64,000 bases of DNA from contig CAWDLI010000013.1 in NCBI GenBank assembly GCA_963803245.1, positions 1-64,000 of the forward strand. The letters run 5' to 3'. The position numbers and the translations under genes were made by a program. The notes below the pieces were generated by a model that was given only the letters and a program-made list of their open reading frames with translations, was not told the DNA's origin and ran no database searches. This document shows, piece by piece, positions 56,554 through 64,000 of the stretch; positions within the stretch are counted from its first letter, which is position 1, and the number at the start of each line of letters is the position of its first letter. The stretch comes from JACVRW01 sp963803245 (GTDB lineage: Bacteria; Actinomycetota; Thermoleophilia; Solirubrobacterales; Thermoleophilaceae).

Positions 56554-58588
56554 TTGAGGGGGACGAGGCGCACCGGCTGGGCGGGCGGTACCGCGATGGT
56601 CATCGCGCTGGCCCTGATGGTCCCGGGGACGGCCTCGGCCGACCACGGCAACTCGACGATGGGCGACCCGCTCCCCGCCCTTCCGGCGGCGGCGGACCCG
56701 GCTCAGAGCGGGCGCTTCGGCGAGCCGTTCACCGAGCCCACCGTGGCCGGCGTGACCACGAACGAGCGCTGCGCCGTGGACAAGGACGGCCTCACCGTCT
56801 GCAAGCCCACCGGAGGCAGCGTGAGCGTGCTCCGGAACGGCAAGATCGTCTACTGGAACGCGCTCGAGGGGACCGAGCGCATCGACCTGTCGCTGATCAC
56901 CAACTACGGCAGCGTCGCGCTCAACGACCAGACGCGCCTGATGGACCTGTCCACGAGCCCGTTCAAGTGGAGCGTGCCGAGCCCCTCCGACGCCGGCGCG
57001 AATCCGGACGGCGAGGGCACCCACCCGCATCATCCCGGGGCAGAACGACGAGGCGAACAACAACGGCGCGCTCTTCTGCTCCGACCTGACCTTCCTGCCG
57101 GACGGGCGCGTGCTCGCCGCCGGCGGCACGGCGTACTACCAGGACCCGGAGATCGGCGACACCGGCTACGGCGTGGTGGAGCTCGAGGGGCTGCGCAACT
57201 CGCGCATCTACGACCCGGCCACGAACCGCTGGAGCCAGACGGGCTCCATGGCCGTCGGACGCTGGTATCCGAGCCTCGTGACGCTCGGCAACGGCAAGGT
57301 CTTCGTGGCGAGCGGAGTCGAGAAGCTCGTGAAGCCGATCTATCCCGATCACCCGCTGGACTCGTTCGCGAACGTCCGCAAGACCGAGACCTACGACCCG
57401 GGCACCGGCAGGTGGACCGACAACGGCGCGACGGCGGCCAAGACGCTGCCGCTGTTCCCGCGGCTGCACCTGCTGCCGAACGGCCACGTCTACTACAACG
57501 CGGCCGGCCAGGCCTTCAACCCGTTCGGCCAGTCGTACGACGAGGCGCTCTGGAACATCGCCGCGTCCTACGACCCGGCGACGGCGCGCTGGCGGGACCT
57601 CGGCGTGCCCGGCGTGGACGGCGGGTCGCTCGGGGACCTGCTCGACCTCGACTTCGGCCGGCCCGTCTCGGACCTCGCCAAGCTCGGCATCCCGGGAGGC
57701 GGCAAGAGCCTCACGCTGCCCGGCTTCCGCGGCTCCACCTTCTCGGTGATGCTGCCTCTGCAGCCCGACGCGCTCGGCCGCTACACCAAGGCGTCGTTCC
57801 TCACGGGCGGCGGCGTGGTCAACCCCGCGGCGCCCAGCCCGGGCAGCTACTTCTCCACGAGCGACGCCCGCATCACCACGGTCGACACGGAGCGCGGCGA
57901 CGCGATCTCGACGAGGCCGACAGGCGACATGCACCGGCCGCGCTGGTACACCTCGGGCGTCCTGCTGCCCACGGGCGAGGCAATCGCCTTCTCCGGCTCG
58001 GACCGTGACGAGGTGGCCCTGCCGGGCACCGAGTTCCCGATCAAGCAGGCCGAGCTCTGGGATCCGAAGACCGGCGACTGGACCCCGGTCGCCGAGGCCC
58101 ACCGGCCGCGGACCTACCACAACACCGCCGTGCTGCTGCCCGACGGACGGGTGCTGATCGGGGGCCACGCCCCGATCACGACCCTCTACCTCAAGCACAT
58201 CACCCTGCCGGGCGGCTTCTCGCCGAACGAGCGCGACCCGAGCTTCGAGCTCTACAGCCCGCCCTATCTGTTCCGCGGCACGCGCCCGAAGATCGTGTCC
58301 GCCCCGGCCACGCCCGGCTACGGCCAGACGATGGACGTGGTCACTGACCGTCCGGCGTCGGAGATCGAGAGCGTCGTGCTGGTGCGCAACCCCACCGAGA
58401 CGCATCTGGTGGACGACGACCAGCGCAACGTCGTGCTGCGGGTGGTCTCTCGTAGCGGAAACCGGCTGACGCTGGCCACTCCGCCCAACGGCAACGTGGC
58501 GCCGCCGGGGCCCTACATGCTGTTCGCGAACCGCAAGACGGCCAGCGGCCTCACGCCGTCCGTGGCCAAGCAGATCACGCTGCGCTGA
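56554..58588 (+). CDS. Secreted galactose-oxidase-like (kelch/DUF1929) protein, one frame break
   Basis: This exported protein of about 677 aa has a signal peptide (AMVIALALMVPGTASA) and kelch-type beta-propeller repeats (RIYDPATNRWSQTGSMAVGRWYPS, ETYDPGTGRWTDNG, ELWDPKTGDWTPVAEAHRPR). A C-terminal galactose-oxidase early-set domain (DUF1929) carries SFELYSPPYLFRGTRPKI and APPGPYMLFANRK. This is the glyoxal/galactose oxidase architecture, although the Tyr-Cys cofactor site is not certain. TTG 56554 is used, with GGGGGAGG 5 nt upstream. At 57021-57028 one extra C shifts frame; after it the protein reads RIIPGQNDEANNNGALFC and continues to 58588. Confidence 0.85.
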
Positions 58589-58605
58589 CGCCCGACAGGG
58601 GGCCC

Positions 58606-58611
58606 TAGACT
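58606..58611 (+). promoter_or_regulatory. -10 box TAGACT of siroheme gene (leaderless)
   Basis: TAGACT ends 8 nt before ATG 58620 and so supports the longest start, which keeps the Cys-rich N-terminus. Confidence 0.55.
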
Positions 58612-58619
58612 TTGCGGGG

Positions 58620-59357
58620 ATGCCCGCCCAGGCCTACGCCGGCAAGGAATGCGTCTGCCAGTTGCGCAGGGGCATGTGCGATCAGAGCTGCGTCCAGGGG
58701 ATGCTCGACACCCCCTTCTACATCGCATGCCTGCGGCTCACCGGCAGGCGCTGCGTCGTCATCGGAGGCGGTGACGTGGGGCTCGAGAAGGTGGAGGGGC
58801 TGCTCGCCTGCGACGGCGACGTGACGCTGGTGGCGCCGGAGGCGATCCCTGAGCTGGAGGAGCTCGCCGCCGAGGGCTCGATCCGCTGGGAGCGGCGCGA
58901 GTACCGGCCGGCCGACATCGAGCGCACGTTCATCGTGATCGCCGCCACGAGCGACACCGACGTGAACATCCGTGTCTTCGAGGATGCCGAGCGGCGGGCG
59001 ATGCTCGTGAACGTCGTGGACGTGCCGCCGCTGTGCAACTTCATCCTGCCCGCGATCATCCGCACCGGCCCGCTCGCCATCGCGATCTCCACCGCGGGCG
59101 CGAGCCCCGCGCTCGCCAAGCGCATCCGCAACGAGATTGCCGACGAGTACGGCGAGCCCTACGCGCGGCTGGCGATCCTCCTCAACGAGGTGCGCGGCTG
59201 GGCGAAGGGCAGCCTGCCCACCTACCAGGACCGCAAGGTGTTCTTCGAGTCGATCGTCAACGGCGAGCCCGATCCGGTCGAGCTTCTCCGCGGCGGCGAC
59301 GAGGCCGCGGTGCGCGACCTGATCGCCGCCGCCCAGCAGACGCATCAACCTGCCTGA
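58620..59357 (+). CDS. Precorrin-2 dehydrogenase / sirohydrochlorin ferrochelatase (CysG-N-like) with Cys-rich N-terminus
   Basis: This 245-aa siroheme-synthase N-terminal-type enzyme has the NAD-binding CVVIGGGDVGLEKVEGLLA, VTLVAPEAIPELEEL, FIVIAATSDTDVN, VNVVDVPPLCNFILPA and AISTAGASPALAKRIRNEIA. It oxidises precorrin-2 to sirohydrochlorin and may insert iron to make siroheme for sulfite or nitrite reductase. Before the usual start (MLDTPFYIACLRL at residue 28) is an extension with four Cys (C11, C13, C20, C24), unusual for the family. Genes for moaC and mog follow on the same strand, so this is a cofactor-synthesis operon. Confidence 0.9.
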   Translation: MPAQAYAGKECVCQLRRGMCDQSCVQGMLDTPFYIACLRLTGRRCVVIGGGDVGLEKVEGLLACDGDVTLVAPEAIPELEELAAEGSIRWERREYRPADIERTFIVIAATSDTDVNIRVFEDAERRAMLVNVVDVPPLCNFILPAIIRTGPLAIAISTAGASPALAKRIRNEIADEYGEPYARLAILLNEVRGWAKGSLPTYQDRKVFFESIVNGEPDPVELLRGGDEAAVRDLIAAAQQTHQPA

Positions 59358-59394
59358 CGAGCTCACACACCTCGACGCCGCCGGGCGGGCCCGG

Positions 59395-59823
59395 ATGGTC
59401 GACGTGGGGGGCAAGGAGTCGACCGAGCGGCGCGCCGTGGCGCGCGCGGCCGTGCGGATGGCGCCCGAGACCGCGGCGGCTGTGGCGCGCGGCGACGGCC
59501 CGAAGGGCGAGGTGATCGGAACCGCGCGGATCGCCGGGATCCAGGCGGCCAAGCGGACGGCCGACCTCGTGCCGCTCTGCCACCCGCTCTCGCTCTCGTT
59601 CGTGGACGTGCGCCTGGAGGTGCGCGACGACCGGGTGGACGTGGAGGCCGAGGCCCGCACCACCGGGCCGACCGGCGTCGAGATGGAGGCGATGACGGCG
59701 GCCGCCGTGGCCGCGCTGACCGTCTACGACATGGTCAAGGGCCTGGAGCGCGGGGTGGAGATCACCGAGCTCGGCCTGGTCGAGAAGACCGGCGGGAAGC
59801 ACGACTGGCGGCGCCCCGAGTGA
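59395..59823 (+). CDS. moaC: Cyclic pyranopterin monophosphate synthase
   Basis: MoaC converts the GTP-derived intermediate to cPMP in molybdenum-cofactor synthesis. Conserved segments are VDVGGKESTERRAVARA, AAKRTADLVPLCHPL, GVEMEAMTAAAVAALTVYDM and ITELGLVEKTGGK. The ATG at 59395 gives 142 aa, but the conserved N-terminus continues upstream in frame as LPDELTHLDAAGRAR without ATG, GTG or TTG before a stop at 59320. A CTG at 59350, overlapping the stop of the siroheme gene, may be the real start. Its stop overlaps the GTG of mog. Confidence 0.92.
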   Translation: MVDVGGKESTERRAVARAAVRMAPETAAAVARGDGPKGEVIGTARIAGIQAAKRTADLVPLCHPLSLSFVDVRLEVRDDRVDVEAEARTTGPTGVEMEAMTAAAVAALTVYDMVKGLERGVEITELGLVEKTGGKHDWRRPE

Positions 59824-60281
59824 GGGCGGCGGTGCTGACGGTGTCCACCTCGCTGGCTCGCGGCGAGGGCGAGGACCTGTCGGGGCCGGCGCTCGCCGAG
59901 CTGTGCCGCGGCGCCGGGCTCGAAGTGGTGCACGAGACCGTGTCCGACGACCGTGAGGCGATCGCGGCCGCCATCGCCCGGCTCGCGGACTCCGATCAGA
60001 TGCGCTTCGTGTTCACCACGGGCGGCACCGGGCTCACCCCCGACGACGTGACGCCGGAGGCCACCCTCGACGTGATCGACCGCGAGGCGCCCGGCTACGC
60101 CGAGGCGATCCGCGCGGACTCACGCGGCCACACGCCGCTGGGGATCCTCACCCGCGGCGTGTCCGGCATCCGCGGCCGGACGCTGATCGTGAACTTCCCG
60201 GGCAACCCGAAGGCGATCGGCCAGTCCTGGCCCGTGGTGGAGCCGACGATCGAGCACGCGGCGGCGACGCTGGAGCGGTAG
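59820..60281 (+). CDS. MoaB/Mog-type molybdopterin adenylyltransferase family protein
   Basis: This 153-aa MogA/MoaB fold protein activates molybdopterin with ATP before metal insertion. The signature FVFTTGGTGLTPDDVTPEAT is complete, VLTVSTSLARGEGEDLSGPAL is the N-terminal strand, and IRGRTLIVNFPGNPKAIGQ the C-terminal motif with the PGNP loop. GTG 59820 overlaps the moaC stop (GTGA), showing translational coupling. It is last gene of the siroheme/moco operon, convergent with the VOC gene. A CTCGGCGCCGAG palindrome at 60298-60309 may help end transcription. Confidence 0.93.
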   Translation: MRAAVLTVSTSLARGEGEDLSGPALAELCRGAGLEVVHETVSDDREAIAAAIARLADSDQMRFVFTTGGTGLTPDDVTPEATLDVIDREAPGYAEAIRADSRGHTPLGILTRGVSGIRGRTLIVNFPGNPKAIGQSWPVVEPTIEHAAATLER

Positions 60282-60297
60282 GGGCCGCCCTGGCGCG

Positions 60298-60309
60298 CTC
60301 GGCGCCGAG
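60298..60309. terminator. Palindrome CTCGGCGCCGAG between convergent genes
   Basis: Perfect 12-bp palindrome in the gap between mog and the VOC gene. Too short a loop for a strong hairpin unless it frays, and no T-run follows. Listed as weak terminator candidate. Confidence 0.3.
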
Positions 60310-60375
60310 GCGATGCCTTGCTTCGGGTCCTGGGCGAGCTGTTCGGGTATATGCCGGATAACTCGCCCCGGACCC

Positions 60376-60812
60376 TCAGCCGTCGCTCAGCCCCTTCCGG
60401 CGCAGCTCCTCCAGCGCCTCCGGCGTCTTCTCCAGCCCGTGAGGCCCATCCCGTCCAGCACGCCCGGCGTCTTCGAGAACTGGACCTGGGCGTACTCGAC
60501 GACCTGCACGTGGTTGCCCCACGGGTCGCGGAAGTCGAGGCCGCGGCCTCCCAGGATCTCGGCGCCCGCCCTCTCGAGGCGGCGGCGCGTCTCGTCGAGG
60601 TCGTCCACGACCAGCCCGAAGTGGCGCTCGCCGTCGGCCTCGGACTTCCCGGTGGCGGCGATCGCCAGGAACTGATCGCCCATGTCGAGGAAGGCCATGC
60701 CCGGCACGCGCCCGCGCATCTCGAAGTCGAACACCGCGCCGTAGAAGTCGAGCGCGGCGTCGAGGTCGTCCACCTCGAGCGCCACGTGATTGATCCCCAC
60801 GAGCCTGCTCAC
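60376..60812 (-). CDS. VOC (glyoxalase-like) protein, frame break near 3' end
   Basis: This VOC-fold protein is about 145 aa, with VGINHVALEVDDLDAALDFYG, MAFLDMGDQFLAI, HFGLVVDDLDETRRRLE and FRDPWGNHVQVVEYAQVQF. Metal ligands His, His and Glu are in the places expected for glyoxalase-type enzymes; activity unknown. Near 60436 one base is missing: the plain frame ends in WRRRRRRWRSCAGRG at 60387, while adding a base gives GLEKTPEALEELRRKGLSDG, ending at 60376. The latter looks like real protein. GTG 60812 has TAGCCT at 8 nt. Divergent from ccmA. Confidence 0.83.
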
Positions 60813-60820
60813 GACGGCCG

Positions 60821-60826
60821 AGGCTA
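60821..60826 (-). promoter_or_regulatory. -10 box TAGCCT of VOC gene (leaderless)
   Basis: Minus-strand TAGCCT ends 8 nt before GTG 60812, the same hexamer and spacing as at 14926 and 21761. Confidence 0.6.
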
Positions 60827-60837
60827 CATCGCGTCCA

Positions 60838-60843
60838 TAGGCT
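60838..60843 (+). promoter_or_regulatory. -10 box TAGGCT of ccm-hemA operon (leaderless)
   Basis: TAGGCT ends 8 nt before ATG 60852. The divergent VOC promoter lies 12 nt to the left. Confidence 0.58.
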
Positions 60844-60851
60844 TCGCCCCG

Positions 60852-61521
60852 ATGCCCGCCATCGAGCTGAAGGGCCTGGAGCGGCGCTTCGGCGAGCGGA
60901 CCGCGCTCGCCGGGGTGAGCGTGCGCGTGGAGGAGGGCCAGACGCTCGTGGTGCTCGGCGCCAACGGCGCCGGCAAGAGCACCCTGCTGCGCGTGCTCGC
61001 CGGGCTGCTCCGGCCGCACGGCGGCCAGGCGTCGGTGCTCGGCGCCGAGCTGCCCGCGGAGCGCTGGAAGCTGCCCGCGCGCCTCGGCTACCTCGGCCAC
61101 GAGCCGCTCCTCTACCGCGAGCTGACCGGGCGCGAGAACCTCCGCTACCACGCCGACCTGCACGGGGTTGGGCGCCGAGCGCGTGGACGAGCTGCTCGAC
61201 GCGGTGGGCATGGCGAGGCGCGCGGACGAGCCGATCGCGGAGCTCTCGCGCGGCATGGTCCAGCGGCTGGCCGCTGCCCGGGCGGTGCTCCACGACCCTC
61301 CGCTGCTGCTTCTCGACGAGCCGCGGGCGGGCCTCGACCCGGCGGCGAGCGAGCTGCTCGAGCCACTGATCGGCAGGGCCTCCGGGCGCACGCGGGTGCT
61401 CGTGACGCACGACATCGAGGGCGGCCTCGCCGAGTCCGACCTCGCCGTGGGCCTCAAGGACGGCCGCCAGGTGCTGGCCGGCGCGGTGGCCGCCGCCGAG
61501 GCGCGCGCCCTCTACTCGTGA
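60852..61521 (+). CDS. ccmA: Heme exporter ATP-binding protein CcmA, one frame break
   Basis: This ABC ATPase of about 222 aa belongs to the cytochrome c maturation exporter CcmAB. It has Walker A LGANGAGKSTLLRVLAGLL, signature ELSRGMVQRLAAARAVL, Walker B LLLLDEPRAGLDP and the H-loop LVTHD. The reading frame breaks at 61164-61173 in GGGGTTGGG: removing one G gives HGVGAERVDELLDAVG and an intact protein to 61521. The corrected stop overlaps the ccmB GTG (GTGA). With CcmC and CcmD it loads heme for apocytochrome attachment outside the membrane. Confidence 0.9.
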
Positions 61522-62192
61522 TCGCCACCGCCGCGACGATCCTGCGCAAGGACCTGCGCATCGAGCTGCGCACCAAGGAGTCGGTGCCGGCCATGACGCT
61601 CTTCACGCTCACGGTCTACGTGCTCTTCCACTTCGGCCTCGACCGCGACACGCTCGACGGCGCGCTGGCGGCCGGCGTGCTGTGGGTGACGCTGCTGCTG
61701 GCTTCGGTGATCGGGGTGTCGCGCCTCTACGCGTCGGAGCGCGAGCAGGGCGGCGTGGACGCCCTTCTGCTCGCCCCGATCGACCGCACCGCGCTGTTCC
61801 TCGCGAAGGCGGGCGCGCTGCTGCTCTTCCTCGTCGCGGTCGAGATCGTGGCCGTGCCGGCGTTCGCGATCCTGCTGCTCGGCCCGGGCCTCGGCGGCGC
61901 CTTCCCCGAGCTGCTCGCGATCCTCGCGCTCGGCAACGTCGGCGTGGCGGCGGTGGGCGCGCTCGTGGGCGCGCTGGCCGCCGAGACCCGCGCGCGCGAG
62001 CTCACCGCGCCGCTGCTGCTGCTCCCGCTGCTCGTGCCGCTGCTGATCTCGTGCGCCCAGGCGACCGAGCCGCTGCTGCGCCAGGACCAGGGACCGGAGG
62101 ATCTGGGGCGCTGGCTCGGGCTGCTCACGCTCTACGATGTGGTCTTCGTGCTCCTCTCCGTGGCCGTCTTCGACTACCTGCTCGAGGACTGA
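61518..62192 (+). CDS. ccmB: Heme exporter permease CcmB
   Basis: This 224-aa six-helix membrane protein partners CcmA. The N-terminal ATILRKDLRIELRTKESVPAM is the CcmB signature. Helices include LTVYVLFHFGL, VLWVTLLLASVIGVSRL, LLFLVAVEIVAVPAFAILLL, LAILALGNVGVAAVGALVGAL, LLLLPLLVPLLISC and LYDVVFVLLSVAVFDYLL. The REQGGVDALLLAPI loop is typical. It starts GTG inside the ccmA stop and its TGA overlaps the ccmC ATG. Confidence 0.94.
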   Translation: MIATAATILRKDLRIELRTKESVPAMTLFTLTVYVLFHFGLDRDTLDGALAAGVLWVTLLLASVIGVSRLYASEREQGGVDALLLAPIDRTALFLAKAGALLLFLVAVEIVAVPAFAILLLGPGLGGAFPELLAILALGNVGVAAVGALVGALAAETRARELTAPLLLLPLLVPLLISCAQATEPLLRQDQGPEDLGRWLGLLTLYDVVFVLLSVAVFDYLLED

Positions 62193-62894
62193 TGTATTCC
62201 AAGGGCTTGAAGCCGCTCGCCGCGGCCAGCGTCGTGACGCTCTGCGCGTCGCTCATCCTGGTGTTCTTCTACGCGCCCGCTCGACGCCGACCAGGGCTTC
62301 GTCCAGAAGATCTTCTACGTGCACGTGCCGATGGCGATCGTGGCTCTCTGCGGCTTCGTGGCCGGCGGCGTGATGGCCATCCGCCACCTGCGCTCGGGCG
62401 ACCCGTCCTGGGACATGCGCTCCTACGTGGCGATCCACATGTCGATCATCCTGGGCCTCGGCGTGCTCGTGACCGGCTCGATCTGGGCGCGCGCCTCGTG
62501 GGGCCACTGGTGGGTCTGGGACGAGCCGGTGCTGGTGTCGTTCCTCGTCGTCTTCCTTCTCTACTGCGTGTACTACCCGCTGCGCTTCTCGATCGAGGAT
62601 CCGGACCGCCAGGCGCGCTACTCCTCGGTGTTCGCGATCACCGCCGGGGCGTTCGTCCCGCTCAACTTCGTGGCGGTGCGCCTGGCCGAGGCCTACACGC
62701 ACCCGCGCGTGCTCTCGCAGACCGGCGGCTCGCTGCCCGGTGAGATGCGGCTCACGTTCCTGGTATCCATCGCGGCGATGGCCCTTCTCTTCGTGACCCT
62801 CTGGAAGCTCGAGCTGACCGCGAAGCACGCGTCGGCCGAGCTCAAGCGCCTGCGCCGCAGGCTGGCGGACCGGCAGCCCGCGGCGGTGGCCTGA
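62192..62894 (+). CDS. ccmC: Heme exporter/heme-handling protein CcmC, one frame break
   Basis: This CcmC-type protein is about 233 aa. After MYSKGLKPLAAASVVTLCA and the first helix, the frame breaks at 62275-62280 (extra base in GCGCCCGC). Corrected, it continues LDADQGFVQKIFYVHVPMAI with the heme-ligand His region, MRSYVAIHMSIILGLGVLV, then the tryptophan-rich WASWGHWWVWDEP-like heme-binding loop (here ASWGHWWVWDEPVL) and further helices. It presents heme for transfer to CcmE. Stop TGA overlaps the ccmD start. Confidence 0.9.
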
Positions 62895-63055
62895 TGCCCG
62901 CGCTCCCGCTCGACGAGGCCGGGAAGTACGTGGCGGGGGCCTACGTCGTGTTCCTCACGCTGATCGTGGTGTACGTGGCGATCATCGGTGCGAAGATCGC
63001 CCGTATCGATCGCGAGGTGACCGAGCTGAACGAGCTGCTGGAGGGCGAGGAGTGA
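62894..63055 (+). CDS. CcmD-like small membrane protein
   Basis: This 53-aa protein starts at an ATG overlapping the ccmC stop (TGATG) and ends overlapping the hemA GTG (GTGA). It has a short N-terminus MPALPLDEAGKYVAGAY, one membrane helix VVFLTLIVVYVAIIGAKIA and a charged amphipathic tail RIDREVTELNELLEGEE. Size, topology and position between ccmC and hemA match CcmD/CcmD-like proteins, which assist the CcmABC complex. Identity rests on context as much as on sequence. Confidence 0.83.
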   Translation: MPALPLDEAGKYVAGAYVVFLTLIVVYVAIIGAKIARIDREVTELNELLEGEE

Positions 63056-64000
63056 ACGGCGAGCTGCTCGCGCTCGGCGTCTCCCACAAGACCGCCCCGC
63101 TGCCCGTGCGCGAGCGCCTGGCGCTGCCCGAGGCCCGCGCCGCGCGCGTGCTCGCCGAGCTGACCGACCAAGAGGCCGTGCACGAGGCCGTGGCGGTGTC
63201 CACCTGCAACCGGACCGAGCTCTATCTCGTGACCGCCGACGCGGTGGAGGCCGAGAGCGCCGCGCTGCGAGTGCTCTCGCGCGAGGCCGGCATCCGCCCC
63301 ACCGAGCTGCTCGGCGCCGATCTACTCGCTGCGCGGGCAGCGAGATGGTGGAGCACCTGTTCTCGGTGGCCGCCGGGCTCGACTCGATGATCGTGGGCGA
63401 GGCCGAGATCCAGGGCCAGGTCAAGCGCGCCTACGAGCTCGCGCTCGTGGAGGGCGCCACCGGCCCGGTATCGAACCGCCTCTTCCGCGACGCGCTCGCG
63501 GCGGGGAAGCGCGCCCGCAGCGAGACCGGCGTGTCGCGCTCGAACGTGTCCGTGTCGTCGGTCGCCGTGCAGCTCGCGGCCGACTTCCTCGGCGACCTCG
63601 CGTCGCGGCGGGTGCTCGTGATCGGCGCGGGCGAGAACGCCGAGCTGACCGCACGCGCGCTGCGCGACCGCGGCGTGCGCACCGTCTTCGTGGCGAACCG
63701 GCGCTACGACCGCGCGCTCGGCCTGGCGCAGCGCTTCGGCGGCGAGGCCGTGACCTTCGACGACCTGCCCGCCGAGCTCGAGGCGGCCGACATCGTGGTG
63801 AGCTCCACCGGCGCGCCGCACCAGATCGTGGGCCGCGAGGAGCTGGCGCTCGTGGCGGCCCGGCGCGTCGGACCGGCCGCTCGTGCTGCTCGACCTCGCC
63901 GTGCCGAGGGACATCGAGCCCGCTGCGCGCGACTGCCCCGGAATCGCCCTCTACGACATGGACGACCTCCAGCAGGCGGTGGCGCGCAACCTGGGCGCGC
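63052..64000 (+). CDS. hemA: Glutamyl-tRNA reductase (partial, three frame breaks)
   Basis: This is the first enzyme of C5 tetrapyrrole synthesis and makes glutamate-1-semialdehyde from Glu-tRNA. The N-terminus has ALGVSHKTAPLPVRERLAL and the catalytic Cys in AVSTCNRTELYLV. Three extra bases are inferred. After 63315-63319 the protein reads IYSLRG. After the GGG at 63335-63337 it reads SEMVEHLFSVAAGLDSMIVG and on through VLVIGAGENAELTARAL. After 63858-63866 it reads ASDRPLVLLDLAVPRDIEP to the window end. The 3' end is outside the window. Coupling to ccm genes suggests joint control of heme synthesis and cytochrome c assembly. Confidence 0.9.

Noticed and set aside
1..64000. tRNA, rRNA, CRISPR arrays, prophage or insertion-sequence genes
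   Set aside because: Looked for on both strands by eye; no cloverleaf-like tRNA ends, no regularly spaced direct repeats, and no transposase or phage structural motif were recognised.

Overview
The window is very GC-rich (roughly 70%) and densely coded on both strands, and it looks like chromosomal DNA of a deep-branching actinobacterium. Thermoleophilia/Solirubrobacterales is my best guess. That rests on family content: bacterial Ku with a split LigD, a DUF2342 zincin, IleRS of the eukaryote-like type, TANNNT promoters placed directly on start codons, SBBP repeats, and a ydaO-type leader on a cell-wall gene. I see no rRNA, tRNA, CRISPR array, prophage, insertion sequence or replication origin.

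Layout. 1-4.1 kb (- strand): a non-homologous end-joining operon, ligD (phosphoesterase-ligase), ku, a separate LigD-type polymerase, then a truncated DUF2342 metalloprotease. 4.1-10.1 kb: HAD phosphatase, secreted CAP protein, a Pro-rich microprotein, topoisomerase IB and a large UvrD/Adn-like helicase-nuclease. 10.2-16.1 kb: PAC2 protein, YhaM-like nuclease, a 952-aa PAS/coiled-coil/PAS protein and an amidohydrolase. 16.1-20 kb: DUF2294, a sigma-70 factor, a STAS protein, two half-size TauE/SafE permeases, trehalose phosphatase and a membrane protein. 20-28.3 kb: PolX, a polyprenol-phosphate mannosyltransferase-like enzyme, thioredoxin, a secreted esterase, a small membrane protein, ileS, and a c-di-AMP (ydaO) riboswitch followed by a second CAP protein. 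28.3-30.6 kb: MarR and MerR regulators and a zinc-ribbon/PAS protein. 30.6-36.8 kb: fumarase, a GH6 glycosidase, an M23 peptidase and an SBBP-repeat protein. 36.8-43.3 kb: aldehyde dehydrogenase, acetolactate synthase-like enzyme, an alpha/beta-hydrolase plus cyclase pair, SpoIID-like protein and SGNH hydrolase. 43.3-54.9 kb: PfpI protein with a GlxA regulator; an mce/pap2/ychF/qor operon; ftsH, pncB, DUF1385, M20 peptidase, rarA. 54.9-64 kb: aldehyde dehydrogenase, galactose-oxidase-like protein, siroheme and molybdenum-cofactor genes, a VOC protein, and ccmABCD running into hemA, which leaves the window.

Three genome-scale patterns stand out. First, a dispersed hairpin repeat of about 37 bp occurs five times between 5.8 and 28.3 kb. 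It is nearly always set against a stop codon, has compensatory changes in the stem, and in one case encodes the C-terminus of a protein. A diverged sixth copy sits upstream of fumarase. Second, many genes have a TANNNT -10 box ending 6-10 nt before the start codon, which implies leaderless transcripts and lets several starts be corrected. Third, single-base frame breaks at short G/C runs cluster at 31 kb and 56-64 kb in otherwise well-conserved genes (fumC, ccmA, ccmC, hemA and others). These look more like consensus-sequence errors than true pseudogenes.

No single operon looks like a wholly new system. The hairpin-repeat family, the PAS/rod protein and the zinc-ribbon/PAS-MerR locus are the most novel elements.
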